Source of the DNA: Xanthomonas sp. F10
Lineage (GTDB): Bacteria > Pseudomonadota > Gammaproteobacteria > Xanthomonadales > Xanthomonadaceae
DNA: 64,000 nucleotides
NCBI RefSeq assembly: GCF_014206815.1
Contig: NZ_JACHNP010000002.1
Coordinates: 1,178,001-1,242,000 of the forward strand
Direction: 5' to 3'
The notes under the pieces are model-generated. The model was not told the origin of the DNA, ran no database searches, and saw only the letters and a list, made by a program, of their open reading frames with translations. Made by a program: the position numbers and the translations under genes. Positions 46,288-55,256 of this stretch are shown here, one piece after another. The first letter of the stretch is position 1. Each line of letters starts with the position of its first letter.

Positions 46288-47865
46288 ATGTCCAACCAAG
46301 CTGCCGCTCCCGCCGCGCCCGGCGTTCCGGGCGCACCGGCCGCCGCGTTTCGTCCGCCCAGCGTGGCGTTGTGCACGGTGGGCCTGGCGCTGGCCTCGTT
46401 CATGCAGGTGCTCGACACCACCATCGCCAACGTCTCGCTGCCCACCATCGCCGGCAACCTCGGCGCCAGTTCGCAGCAGGCCACCTGGGTCATCACCTCG
46501 TTCGCGGTCAGCAACGCCATCGCGCTGCCGCTGACCGGCTTTCTCAGCCGCCGCTTCGGCGAGACCAAGTTGTTCGTGTGGGCCACGCTGGCCTTCACCG
46601 CCGCCTCGCTGCTGTGCGGCCTGGCCCAGAGCATGGGCATGCTGGTGGTGTCGCGCGCGCTGCAGGGCTTCGTCTGCGGCCCGATGTATCCGATCACCCA
46701 GAGCCTGCTGGTGTCGATCTATCCGCGCGAGAAACGCGGCCAGGCGCTGGCGCTGCTGGCGATGATCACCGTGGTCGCGCCCATCGCCGGGCCGATCCTC
46801 GGCGGCTGGATCACCGACAACTACAGCTGGGAATGGATCTTCCTGATCAACGTGCCGCTGGGCATCATCGCCGCGACCGTGGTCGGCTCGCAGCTGCGCG
46901 ACCGTCCCGAACCGACCGAGCGCCCGCGCATGGACTACGTCGGCCTGATCACCCTGATCATCGGCGTGGGTTGCCTGCAGGTGGTGCTGGACCTGGGCAA
47001 CGACGAGGATTGGTTCAATTCGACCAAGATCATCGTGCTGGCCGCGATCTCGGCGGTGGCGCTGGCGGTGTTCCTGATCTGGGAACTGACCGACAAGGAT
47101 CCGATCGTCGACCTGCGCCTGTTCCGCCACCGCAACTTCCGCGCCGGCACCATGGCGCTGATCGTCGCGTATGCCGCGTTCTTCAGCGTGTCGCTGCTGA
47201 TCCCGCAGTGGCTGCAGCGCGACATGGGCTATACCGCGATCTGGGCCGGTCTGGCCACCGCGCCGATCGGCATCCTGCCGGTGATCATGACCCCGTTCGT
47301 CGGCAAGTACGCCTCGCGCTTCGACCTGCGGATGCTGGCCAGCATCGCCTTCATCTTCATGGCCACCACCAGCTTCATGCGCTCGGACTTCAACCTGCAG
47401 GTGGATTTCCCGCACGTGGCCGGAGTGCAGTTGCTGATGGGCGTGGGCGTGGCGCTGTTCTTCATGCCGGTGCTGCAGATCCTGCTCTCGGACCTGGACG
47501 GGCGCGAGATCGCCGCCGGCTCCGGCCTGGCCACGTTCCTGCGCACGCTGGGCGGCAGCTTCGCCGCGTCGCTGACCACCTACCTGTGGTCCAAGCGCAC
47601 GCAGCTGCACCACGCGCACCTGACCGAGCACATCTCCAGCTACACGCCGGGCATGCAGGAACAGGTGCAGATGATGGGCAACGGCAGCCTGCAGAACGGC
47701 GCGGCGCTGCTCAACAACACCATCAACCACCAGGCCTCGCAGATGGGCTTCAACGACATCTTCTACCTGCTGGGCTGGACCTTCCTCGGGATCATCTTCT
47801 TCCTGTGGCTGGCCAAGCCGCCGTTCGGCGGCGGTGGTGGCGCGGCGGCGGCTGGCGGTCACTGA
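46288..47865 (+). CDS. EmrB/QacA-type MFS drug exporter (DHA2, 14-TM)
   Basis: 525 residues with about 14 hydrophobic segments. DHA2 motifs: LDTTIANVSLPTIAGNLG (motif D1), WVITSFAVSNAIALPLTGFL, and VVAPIAGPILGGWITDNYSW (motif C, antiporter). It pumps hydrophobic drugs or uncouplers by proton exchange with the fusion protein and OMF. The C-terminus ends in a Gly/Ala-rich tail. Substrate range unknown. Confidence 0.92.
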   Translation: MSNQAAAPAAPGVPGAPAAAFRPPSVALCTVGLALASFMQVLDTTIANVSLPTIAGNLGASSQQATWVITSFAVSNAIALPLTGFLSRRFGETKLFVWATLAFTAASLLCGLAQSMGMLVVSRALQGFVCGPMYPITQSLLVSIYPREKRGQALALLAMITVVAPIAGPILGGWITDNYSWEWIFLINVPLGIIAATVVGSQLRDRPEPTERPRMDYVGLITLIIGVGCLQVVLDLGNDEDWFNSTKIIVLAAISAVALAVFLIWELTDKDPIVDLRLFRHRNFRAGTMALIVAYAAFFSVSLLIPQWLQRDMGYTAIWAGLATAPIGILPVIMTPFVGKYASRFDLRMLASIAFIFMATTSFMRSDFNLQVDFPHVAGVQLLMGVGVALFFMPVLQILLSDLDGREIAAGSGLATFLRTLGGSFAASLTTYLWSKRTQLHHAHLTEHISSYTPGMQEQVQMMGNGSLQNGAALLNNTINHQASQMGFNDIFYLLGWTFLGIIFFLWLAKPPFGGGGGAAAAGGH

Positions 47866-47877
47866 GACCTCGAAAGC

Positions 47878-47915
47878 GGCGCGGACGGCACCACCGGCTG
47901 GTGCAGTTCCGCGCC
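47878..47915 (+). terminator. Nested hairpin after the efflux operon
   Basis: GGCGCGGA (47878-47885) pairs with TCCGCGCC (47908-47915), with a second inner hairpin GCACCA-CCGGC-TGGTGC between them. It starts 13 bases after the pump gene stop. No T run follows, so termination is probable but not certain. Confidence 0.5.
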
Positions 47916-48107
47916 GTCCGGTGCTGCCGCTACGTCAGTGGTGCATAGGTGCCTGCCCCCGATTGCGTGGCATGCCGGCCGGCACGGCGCGCCAACGCTG
48001 GCAACGCGGCATGCGTACCCGGCGTCGCGCGCCGGCGCCGGGCCACTTGCCGCTGCCGCGGCCCGCACACCAGAATGCGGCTCTCGCAGGCTTCGGCAGC
48101 CCCGCAC

Positions 48108-49640
48108 ATGCAGCGCTCTCTCCGCGCCCTCGGCGCCCGCTTTGCCGCATCGCTTCCGCGCGCGGCCGTCCTCGCACTGCTGTGCCTCGGCGCGCATCCA
48201 GGCAACGTCCAGGCCGCGCCGCCGCCCGCGGCCTCGTCGGTTCCGGTGACCCCGGCCGATCGCCTGCAGGAAGCCTGGTGGGCCGAGCGCCACCAGCAGG
48301 TGCTGGCGCAGGGACGCGCGCACCCGGACGCACCGCTGCTGCTGATTGGCGATTCGATCACCCAGAACTACGAAAAGGCACAGGCGCCAGACCAGGACTT
48401 CCAGTCGACCTGGCAGACCTTCTACGGCAGCCGTGGCGCGCTCAACCTGGGCTTCAGCGGCGACGCCACCGAACACGTGCTGTGGCGGCTGCAGCATGGC
48501 GAAGTCGACGGTCTGCAGCCCAAGGTCGCGATCCTGCTGATCGGCACCAACAACACTGGCCACGAAGGGCAGAGCGCGGCGGACACGGTGCGCGGCATCG
48601 ATGCGGTGGTGGCCACGCTGGAACAGCGCCTGCCGCGCACGCGCATCCTGTTGCTGGGCCTGCTGCCTAGCGCGCTGTCAACGCAGAAGAGCGCGCGCGA
48701 TGCCGAGGTCAACCGCGCGCTGGCGGTGCGCTACGGCGACAACCCGCGCGTGGCGTATCTGGACATCGGCACCGTGTTCCAGCGCGCGGACGGCACGCTG
48801 GAGCAGGGCCTGTTCTACGATCCGCGGGACAAACCCGGCAGCGGCGCGCTGCACCCGGACACGCGTGGGCAACGGCGCATGGCCGAGGCGATCGAGCCGA
48901 CCCTGGCGCGCCTGCTCGAGGAAGCGCCGCGGGTGCCGCTGGACGCGATGACCGAGGTCGATACCGCGCGCATCGCGGTGCCCTGGCTGGAGCAGGATTC
49001 CTACGATTGGTACGGCCGCCACCATGCCGCGCTGGACGCCGCGCGGCAGTTGCAGCCGCAGGTGGTGCTGCTCGGCGATTCGATCACCCACTTCTGGGCG
49101 GGGGCGCCGCAGGCGATCCGGGTGAACGGCGCGCAGGCCTGGCAGCGCACCTTCGGCGCCACGCGCGTGCTGAACCTGGGCTTCGGCTGGGACCGCACCC
49201 AGAACGTGCTGTGGCGGCTGCGCCAGGGCGAGGTCGATGGCCTGGCGCCACGCTGGGTGGTGGTCAACCTCGGCACCAACAATCTTGCCGGCACCGAGCA
49301 TGCGCGCACCAACACCCCGCAGGAGACCGCCGATGGCGTGGCGGCGGTGGTCGCCGAGATCCGGCGGCGCCTGCCGCGCAGCCGGATCGTGCTGATGGGC
49401 ATCTTCCCGCGCGGCTTCGCCGCCGATGCGCCGCAGCGCGCGCCGATCCTGGAAACCAACCGCCTGCTGGCCGCGCGCTTCGGCCACGACCCGCAGGTCC
49501 GCTGGCTCGACATCGGCGCGCGCTTCCTGCAGCCGGACGGCACACTGCCGGCGGCGCTGATGCCCGACGGCACCCATCCCAGCGAAGCCGGCTACGCGAT
49601 CTGGGGCGAGGCCTTGCGCGAGATCGGCGTCGGCGGCTAA
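48108..49640 (+). CDS. Secreted protein with two fused SGNH/GDSL hydrolase domains
   Basis: 510 residues. A signal peptide (AVLALLCLGAHPGNVQA) is followed by two similar SGNH domains. Domain 1 has LLIGDSITQNY, LLIGTNNTG and the His of SGALHPDTRG, but the usual Asp three residues before His is Gly. Domain 2 has LLGDSITHFW, VNLGTNNLAG and the full DGTHPS Asp-x-x-His. Each domain is about 220 residues, like the PAF-acetylhydrolase type, so the gene is an internal duplication. Probably a periplasmic or secreted esterase in which only the second site is complete. ATG 48108 precedes the signal peptide. Confidence 0.88.
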   Translation: MQRSLRALGARFAASLPRAAVLALLCLGAHPGNVQAAPPPAASSVPVTPADRLQEAWWAERHQQVLAQGRAHPDAPLLLIGDSITQNYEKAQAPDQDFQSTWQTFYGSRGALNLGFSGDATEHVLWRLQHGEVDGLQPKVAILLIGTNNTGHEGQSAADTVRGIDAVVATLEQRLPRTRILLLGLLPSALSTQKSARDAEVNRALAVRYGDNPRVAYLDIGTVFQRADGTLEQGLFYDPRDKPGSGALHPDTRGQRRMAEAIEPTLARLLEEAPRVPLDAMTEVDTARIAVPWLEQDSYDWYGRHHAALDAARQLQPQVVLLGDSITHFWAGAPQAIRVNGAQAWQRTFGATRVLNLGFGWDRTQNVLWRLRQGEVDGLAPRWVVVNLGTNNLAGTEHARTNTPQETADGVAAVVAEIRRRLPRSRIVLMGIFPRGFAADAPQRAPILETNRLLAARFGHDPQVRWLDIGARFLQPDGTLPAALMPDGTHPSEAGYAIWGEALREIGVGG

Positions 49641-49707
49641 AAGGAAGCCTCCAACAATGCGCTGTGCCGCGGGTCCGCGGCATATGCCATGGTCCTCTCG
49701 CGGCCCT

Positions 49708-49777
49708 CGTAGGAGCGGCTTCAGCCGCGACCGAGCGCTACCGACAATCCCTCGTCGCGGCTGACGCCGCTCCTACG
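49708..49777. repeat. Paired GTAG-type REP palindromes (second copy)
   Basis: TCGTAGGAGCGGCTTCAGCC from 49708 and the reverse partner GGCTGACGCCGCTCCTACGA to 49777 form a paired REP like the one at 38749-38806, with one change in the second arm's stem (TGACG for TGAAG). It lies between convergent genes. Confidence 0.85.
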
Positions 49778-49809
49778 ATGGACGTTCGTCGTTCGCTACC
49801 GGCGCGGCC

Positions 49810-50157
49810 TCAGCCGTTGCTGGGCTTGAGCAATTCCAGCACGGCGTCGCGGTGGCCCGGCGGCGCGTTGCGATAGCGCGCCAACAGCGCGCGCTCCTGG
49901 GCGTCCTGCGCCAGCAACGGATAGTCCGAAGGCAGGTCCTGCACGCGCTTGCCCGGACCCACGCCGCACACCAGCTCGTCGAGCGAGCGGTTCAGCACGT
50001 TGCGCAGCGTCGGCAGCAGGCGGAAGCTCGGCGTCTCGCGGTCGTTCTCCCAGGCCGACACCGACGACTTGGTCACGTCCAGCGCGAAGCCCAGCTGTTC
50101 CTGGGTCAGCCCGGCGGCTTTTCTGGCTTCGCGCAACCGGTCGCCGAAGCTATTCAT
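49810..50157 (-). CDS. Small XRE-family helix-turn-helix regulator
   Basis: 115 residues, about half of which is the HTH (FGDRLREARKAAGLTQEQLG; VTKSSVSAWENDRETPSFRL). The C-terminus has no clear domain. Start MNSFGDRLREARK at 50157. Targets are unknown; it is next to REP elements and convergent with the SGNH gene. Confidence 0.82.
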   Translation of the reverse strand: MNSFGDRLREARKAAGLTQEQLGFALDVTKSSVSAWENDRETPSFRLLPTLRNVLNRSLDELVCGVGPGKRVQDLPSDYPLLAQDAQERALLARYRNAPPGHRDAVLELLKPSNG

Positions 50158-50408
50158 CGCGGTGGGCCTTGGGGGACGGCGGGCCTACCAAGATATGGAG
50201 CATCCGCCGGCTTGTCGTACAGCCACGCTTGACTCCAATTGTTCGGAAATTCAATACTCACGCGGTGCGGAATGCACGGACGCGCGAGGATGCGCATGCA
50301 GGACATGGAGGTTATGGACACAAGGGTGTCGGCGCCGCGTTGCGCGGCCGCTCTGCGCTGGCCGACAGCGGCACGACGCGGCGCCTGCCGGCGCGTGGGG
50401 GAGGGCGC

Positions 50409-50606
50409 ATGGCCACCTACGAAGTGAGACTCCGGCGCGTCGCGCAACTGGAGCCGTCCTTGCAGGTGCTGGTGCATGCCGCCAATGCCTACCTGGCCGC
50501 ACGTGCGGCCGAACGCCACAACCCGGGCTACCGTGCCTACAAGGTGGCGGTGTGGGTGAAGGGCGTGCGCGTGGACATCGGTCCGTTGCGTCCGCCGCAG
50601 CGCTGA
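50409..50606 (+). CDS. Small hypothetical protein
   Basis: 65 residues starting MATYEVRLRRVAQLEPSLQV, with GGGGGAGGG just upstream. Amphipathic composition and no membrane helix. It ends shortly before a hairpin that can terminate it. I do not recognise a family; the protein-like composition and ribosome site favour a real gene. Confidence 0.5.
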   Translation: MATYEVRLRRVAQLEPSLQVLVHAANAYLAARAAERHNPGYRAYKVAVWVKGVRVDIGPLRPPQR

Positions 50607-50633
50607 GCGCCGCGGCCTGCACGCAGCCAACAA

Positions 50634-50655
50634 AAAACCCGCCGAAGCGGGTTTT
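50634..50655. terminator. Bidirectional intrinsic terminator
   Basis: AAAACCCGC-CGAA-GCGGGTTTT (50634-50642 with 50647-50655) gives T-rich 3' sides on both strands. It can end the small gene from the left and the tRNA-Leu transcript from the right. Confidence 0.88.
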
Positions 50656-50680
50656 GAGATCTTTCTCGACCTGTCGGTCG

Positions 50681-50765
<85 letters not shown>

Positions 50766-50779
50766 AACTCAGAACGAGA

Positions 50780-50808
50780 ATTCTGCGCGCCGCGGTGGGT
50801 GCTGTCAA
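50780..50808 (-). promoter_or_regulatory. Promoter of the leftward tRNA-Leu gene
   Basis: TTGACA (50808-50803) and CAGAAT (50785-50780) 17 bases apart, the same boxes and spacing as the other tRNA copy at 51627-51655. Expected start about eight bases further, just before the mature tRNA. Confidence 0.8.
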
Positions 50809-50861
50809 GCGTTTTGCGACAGCGGCGTAACACCGCTGTCGCGTGCGCATCGCTCGCGCCT

Positions 50862-51317
50862 TCAGTAGCCGACGTTGAAGCGCAGGCCCTGGTTGATCGC
50901 GCAGCGATAACCGAGGGTATTGCCGGTCTGCTGGTAGCTGGGCAGGGCGAACACGAACATGGTGAAGTCCACCGTGTTGTCCGGGTGCACCTGGTAGCGC
51001 AGGAACTGCTGGATCGGCTTGCCGTCGCGGCCGACGGTCACGTGTTCGTCGGCGAAGGACAGGGTGCCGTCGGCGGTGACGCGGTAGGCGCCGATGCGCA
51101 GGCCGCCGCGGGTCTGGCTGGGCGTGGCGCCGCCAGAGGTCGGCGTGCACTGGCTCAGGTCGATCGCCACGGCGACCGAGGCGCCGCTGTCCAGGGCGCG
51201 CTGGATCTCGGTGAGCGAGCCGAGGGTGGCGTCGTCGGTGCCGGCCGGGGCGGCGGAGGCGCTGGTGGCAGTGGCGAACAGGGCGGCGGCGAGCAGGGAG
51301 GCGGACAGGCTATGCAT
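50862..51317 (-). CDS. VirK-family protein
   Basis: 151 residues. Signal peptide (SLLAAALFATATSASAA) then the VirK core (SLTEIQRALDSGASVAVAIDLSQC; LRIGAYRVTADGTLSFADEHV, in part), with a small C-terminal cysteine (YRCAINQGLRF). VirK proteins are secreted, often found near virulence loci of plant pathogens, and of unknown action. Lies between the two tRNA-Leu genes, and starts at ATG 51317. Confidence 0.8.
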   Translation of the reverse strand: MHSLSASLLAAALFATATSASAAPAGTDDATLGSLTEIQRALDSGASVAVAIDLSQCTPTSGGATPSQTRGGLRIGAYRVTADGTLSFADEHVTVGRDGKPIQQFLRYQVHPDNTVDFTMFVFALPSYQQTGNTLGYRCAINQGLRFNVGY

Positions 51318-51626
51318 GGGGATGCTCCGGAGCGTGGGGGAGGGCGACGGATTGCCGGATGCAAACTAACCAGGCACCGATCCGGGTCAACCGACAAATT
51401 CGCGAACTTCCGCGGCCGTCACGGCGCATCTTCGAAGCAGGTCCGCTTGTGACAGCGCTGTGTCGGAATCGGCATTGCGCCTGCGGTTTTCCGCCGACTC
51501 CGCGCGCCGTCGAAGCGTGCGCGCGTGCGCAGCCGCGCGGCGTCTGGCACATGCGCGCCGACGCCGCGTGCCGCGCTCGGATCGCGTCATCGACGCCGTC
51601 GATCGCGACCGGCGCAAAAATAGACG

Positions 51627-51655
51627 TTGACAAGGTCGCGCGGGCACCGCAGAAT
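51627..51655 (+). promoter_or_regulatory. Promoter of the rightward tRNA-Leu gene
   Basis: TTGACA (51627-51632) and CAGAAT (51650-51655) with a 17-base spacer. The tRNA begins 15 bases after the -10 box. Between virK and this promoter (51318-51626) no other gene is seen. Confidence 0.8.
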
Positions 51656-51669
51656 TCGCGGCCTTCAGC

Positions 51670-51754
<85 letters not shown>

Positions 51755-51893
51755 CAGGCAACATCGCGAGAGCGCTGAACTCTCGCACCGACCGGCCCGC
51801 TGACGCGGGCTTCGTCGTTTCTGGGGCTTGCCATCGGGGCGTCGCCCGGCGCGGTTCGCGTGGCGGCCAGCCCCATGCGAGTACCATGGGCGC

Positions 51894-54341
51894 ATGACCA
51901 CTCGTAAAAGCAAGCCCGGCAAGCCCGGCAAGTCCGCGTCCAGCGACGCGCCCACCAGCAAGCGCCCCCCCGCCGCCGAGACGCCGAAGAAATCGCGTCT
52001 GCCCGCCTGGATGCCCAGTTTCCTGCGCCGCGGCCCCAAGCCGCCGCTGCAGCCCCTGCACCCGCCGTCGCCGCCTCCTTCCCCGGTGCCCGCCGACGCG
52101 CCGGCGCCGATCCAAGACCCGTATGCCGCGCGCGAGGCCGAGCGCTATGCGCAGCCGATCGCCAGCCGTGAGGCAATCCTGCAGTTGCTCGAACGCTGCG
52201 ATGGCCCGCAGACCCTGGACGAACTGGCCGAACAACTCGGCCTGACCGAGCCGACCCGCAAGGAAGCGCTGAGCAAGCGCCTGGGCGCGATGCTGCGCGA
52301 GGCGCAACTGGTGCAGAACCGCCGCGGCGGCTACGCGCCGCTGCAGCAGACCAACCTGATCCCCGGCGTGGTGATCGCCAATCCGGACGGCTTCGGCTTC
52401 CTGCGCCCGGACGAGGGCGGCGACGATCTGTTCCTGCCACCGTACGAGATGCGCAAGGTGCTGCACGGCGACCGCGCGCTGGCCAACGTCACCGGCATCG
52501 ACCGCCGCGGCCGCCGCGAAGGCAGCATCGCGCGCGTGCTCGAGCGCGGCCTGACCCGCCTGATCGGCCGCTTCAGCCTGGAAGCCGGCATCGCCTTCGT
52601 GGTGCCGGACGACAAGCGCATCCAGCGCAACGTGCAGATCCCCGCCGACGCCGTCGGCGAGGCCCGCGACGGACAACTGGTGGTGTGCGAACTCACTTCC
52701 GCGCCGGACGCGCGGCGCCCGCCGATCGGCAAGATCATCGCCGTGCTCGGCGACAAGCTGACTCCGTCGCTGCTGGTGGAAGCGGCGATCCATGGCCACG
52801 AGCTGCCCTACGAATTCCCGCAGGCCGTGCTGGACGAAGCCGCGGCGGTGCCGCTGACGGTGGAGCCGGCGGCGATCAAGGGCCGCGTGGACCTGCGGCA
52901 GACGCCGCTGGTGACCATCGACGGCGCCGACGCCAAGGACTTCGACGACGCGGTGTTCTGCGAGTCCAACGCCGATGGCTTCCGCCTGGTGGTGGCGATC
53001 GCCGACGTGTCGCACTACGTGCGGCCGGGCACGCCGCTGGATACCGAAGCGGTCAAGCGCGCGACCTCGGTGTACTTCCCCGGTTTCGTGGTGCCGATGC
53101 TGCCGGAGACGCTGTCCAACGGCATCTGCTCGCTCAATCCCAAGGTCGACCGCATGTGCTTCGTCTGCGATATGCAGATCGACCGCCAGGGCGAGGTGAC
53201 CGGCGCGCGCTTCTACGAGGCGGTGATGAACTCGCACGCGCGGCTCACCTACGAGCAGGTGTGGCGGGCGGTGGGCGAGAAGGACGAACAGGTGCGCAAG
53301 GAGGTGGCGGCGGTGCTGCCGCAGTTGGAGCGCCTGCACCAGCTCTACCACGTGCTGGCCAAGGCGCGCGCGCGCCGCGGCGCGATCGAGTTCGAGTCCT
53401 CTGAAGTGCGCTTCGTACTGGACAACACCGGCGAGGTGACCCAGGCCGGCATGCTGGTGCGCAACGACGCGCACAAGCTGATCGAGGAGTGCATGATCGC
53501 CGCCAACGTGGCCGCGGCGCGCTACCTGCTGGAGACGCACATTCCGGCGCCGTTCCGCGTGCACGAGCGGCCGCCGGAATCCAAGTACGCCGACCTGCTG
53601 GAGTTCCTCAAGGAGTTCAAGCTGAGCCTGCCGGCGTGGAGCAAGGTGGTGCCGGGCGACTTCACCAAGCTGCTGAAGAAGGTGCGCGAGCGCCCGGACG
53701 CGGCGCTGCTGGAATCGGTGCTGCTGCGCAGCCAGAGCATGGCGGTGTATTCGCCCGACAACGCCGGCCACTTCGGCCTGGCGCTGGAGGCCTACGCGCA
53801 CTTCACCTCGCCGATCCGCCGCTACCCGGATCTGCTGGTGCACCGCGCGATCAAGTACGCCCTGACCCGCGGCGCGCCCGACAAGTACCTGTATGCGCCG
53901 CGCGAGATGGCGGCGCTGGCGCTGCAGTGCTCCGAGCGCGAGCGCCGCGCCGACGAGGCTGAGCGTGAGGTCGACGAGCGTTACCGCGCTGCGTGGATGG
54001 AGAAGCACGTCGGCGGGCAGTTCGACGGCGTGGTCAGCGGCGTGACCAGCTTCGGCCTGTTCGTCGAGCTGGACCAGTCCAAGGTCAACGGCCTGATCCA
54101 CGTGACCCAGTTGCCGCAGGACTATTACCAGTTCGACGCCACCCGCAAGACCCTGACCGGCGAGCGCCGCGGGCGCGAGTTCCGCCTGGGCGACCGCGTG
54201 CGCATCCTGGTGCTGAAGGCGAGCATGGAGGAGCGCAAGATCGACTTCCGGCTGGTCGAGGAAGGCGCACCGGCGCACGACGAGTTGCCGCCGCCGCCAC
54301 CGCGCGGGCAGCCGGCCAAGCGCAAGAAAAAGAAGTACTGA
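51894..54341 (+). CDS. rnr: Ribonuclease R
   Basis: 815 residues; processive 3'-5' exoribonuclease for structured RNA and rRNA quality control. Order: Lys/Pro-rich tail, helix-turn-helix-like part (about 83-135), cold-shock domains, RNB catalytic domain with IDGADAKDFDDAVF (about residue 341, metal-binding Asp), S1 domain (about 705-790), and a basic C-terminus ending KRKKKKY. ATG 51894 is the first ATG of the frame that makes sense. Pairs with rlmB in gammaproteobacteria; here one gene lies between. Confidence 0.96.
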   Translation: MTTRKSKPGKPGKSASSDAPTSKRPPAAETPKKSRLPAWMPSFLRRGPKPPLQPLHPPSPPPSPVPADAPAPIQDPYAAREAERYAQPIASREAILQLLERCDGPQTLDELAEQLGLTEPTRKEALSKRLGAMLREAQLVQNRRGGYAPLQQTNLIPGVVIANPDGFGFLRPDEGGDDLFLPPYEMRKVLHGDRALANVTGIDRRGRREGSIARVLERGLTRLIGRFSLEAGIAFVVPDDKRIQRNVQIPADAVGEARDGQLVVCELTSAPDARRPPIGKIIAVLGDKLTPSLLVEAAIHGHELPYEFPQAVLDEAAAVPLTVEPAAIKGRVDLRQTPLVTIDGADAKDFDDAVFCESNADGFRLVVAIADVSHYVRPGTPLDTEAVKRATSVYFPGFVVPMLPETLSNGICSLNPKVDRMCFVCDMQIDRQGEVTGARFYEAVMNSHARLTYEQVWRAVGEKDEQVRKEVAAVLPQLERLHQLYHVLAKARARRGAIEFESSEVRFVLDNTGEVTQAGMLVRNDAHKLIEECMIAANVAAARYLLETHIPAPFRVHERPPESKYADLLEFLKEFKLSLPAWSKVVPGDFTKLLKKVRERPDAALLESVLLRSQSMAVYSPDNAGHFGLALEAYAHFTSPIRRYPDLLVHRAIKYALTRGAPDKYLYAPREMAALALQCSERERRADEAEREVDERYRAAWMEKHVGGQFDGVVSGVTSFGLFVELDQSKVNGLIHVTQLPQDYYQFDATRKTLTGERRGREFRLGDRVRILVLKASMEERKIDFRLVEEGAPAHDELPPPPPRGQPAKRKKKKY

Positions 54342-54444
54342 CGGCGCAGCGTCGCGGTGGACCGACTGGCCGCCGCGATCGCGTTTCCCTTGCATCGTGC
54401 GGGAGGCGTCACCTGCGCGATGCGGTTCGCAGCGGAGAGCAGAC

Positions 54445-54918
54445 ATGGAGCAGGAACAGGAGTACAGCGGCGGTTGCCAGTGCGGCGCGGTGCGCTTCCG
54501 GGTGCGCGGGCGGCTGCACGATGCCTCGATCTGCCATTGCCGGATGTGCCAGAAGGCGTTCGGCGCCTACTACGCCCCACTGGTCTCCACCCGCGGCGCG
54601 GAGCTGACCTGGACCCGCGGCGCGCCCAGGCGCTTCGCCTCGTCCAACATGGTGCAGCGCGGTTTCTGCGCCGATTGCGGCACGCCGCTGACCTACGAAG
54701 CGCCGGACGGCATCGCCATCGCGGCCGGCGCCTTCGACCATCCCGAGGCCTTGCCGCCGACCATCCAGTACGGCATCGAAGCGAAGCTGCCGTTCGTGGA
54801 CGCGCTGCATCGCCTGCCGGCGACCCGCACCGAGGGCGATCTTGCCGCCGCGTCGTTCCTGGCCGATGTGGTCTCGCGCCAGCATCCGGACCACGACACC
54901 GCGCGCTGGCCGGCCTGA
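54445..54918 (+). CDS. GFA-family (CENP-V) zinc-binding protein
   Basis: 157 residues. Zinc-cysteine motifs of the GFA fold: GGCQCGAVRF, CHCRMCQKAF and GFCADCGTPLTYE. Family members are sometimes called glutathione-dependent formaldehyde-activating, but most have unknown substrates and no glutathione or formaldehyde genes are near. It lies in the rnr-rlmB interval, on the same strand, with its own gaps, so it appears to be an insertion in the usual pair. Confidence 0.86.
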   Translation: MEQEQEYSGGCQCGAVRFRVRGRLHDASICHCRMCQKAFGAYYAPLVSTRGAELTWTRGAPRRFASSNMVQRGFCADCGTPLTYEAPDGIAIAAGAFDHPEALPPTIQYGIEAKLPFVDALHRLPATRTEGDLAAASFLADVVSRQHPDHDTARWPA

Positions 54919-55023
54919 GCCGCTACGGAAGTGCCGACCTCGCGCGGCGCCTTGTTGGGACCAGTGACAACCTGGGGCAATCGGTCGCGCCAGGCAGGAG
55001 GCAGGGGTTCTCCAGGTCACTGC

Positions 55024-55049
55024 AGTCGGGACTGAAGTCCCTCCCACAA
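55024..55049. repeat. GGGACT-type REP-like palindrome
   Basis: GGGACTGAAGTCCC (55028-55041) followed by TCCCACAA. The minus strand reads TTGTGGGAGGGACTTCAGTC, a dispersed repeat of the GTGGGAGGGAC type seen in xanthomonads. A related hairpin arrangement to the GTAG REPs above. Confidence 0.65.
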
Positions 55050-55157
55050 GGCCGCGCCGCGATCTGGCCGGACGGCGCGGTGTCGGTAATCTTGCCGCCG
55101 CCACACGCATGCCTCCGACATCGCGGGAAGCAGGACACTGCGGGCGACCCGCTTTTG

Positions 55158-55187
55158 CCAATCCCGAATCCCCAATCCCCAATCCCG
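55158..55187. repeat. Tandem AATCCC repeats
   Basis: CCAATCCCGAATCCCCAATC and continuing to 55187 consists of four AATCCC units separated by one base (minus strand GGGATTG). Such strings are found between genes in Xanthomonas. The rest of 54919-55256 holds no gene. Confidence 0.7.
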
Positions 55188-55256
55188 GCCCCCAGGCATG
55201 ACGCCAGCGGCCACAACCCCTACCATGCCCGCTTTCCTTTCGCGTAGTCCCGCCTC

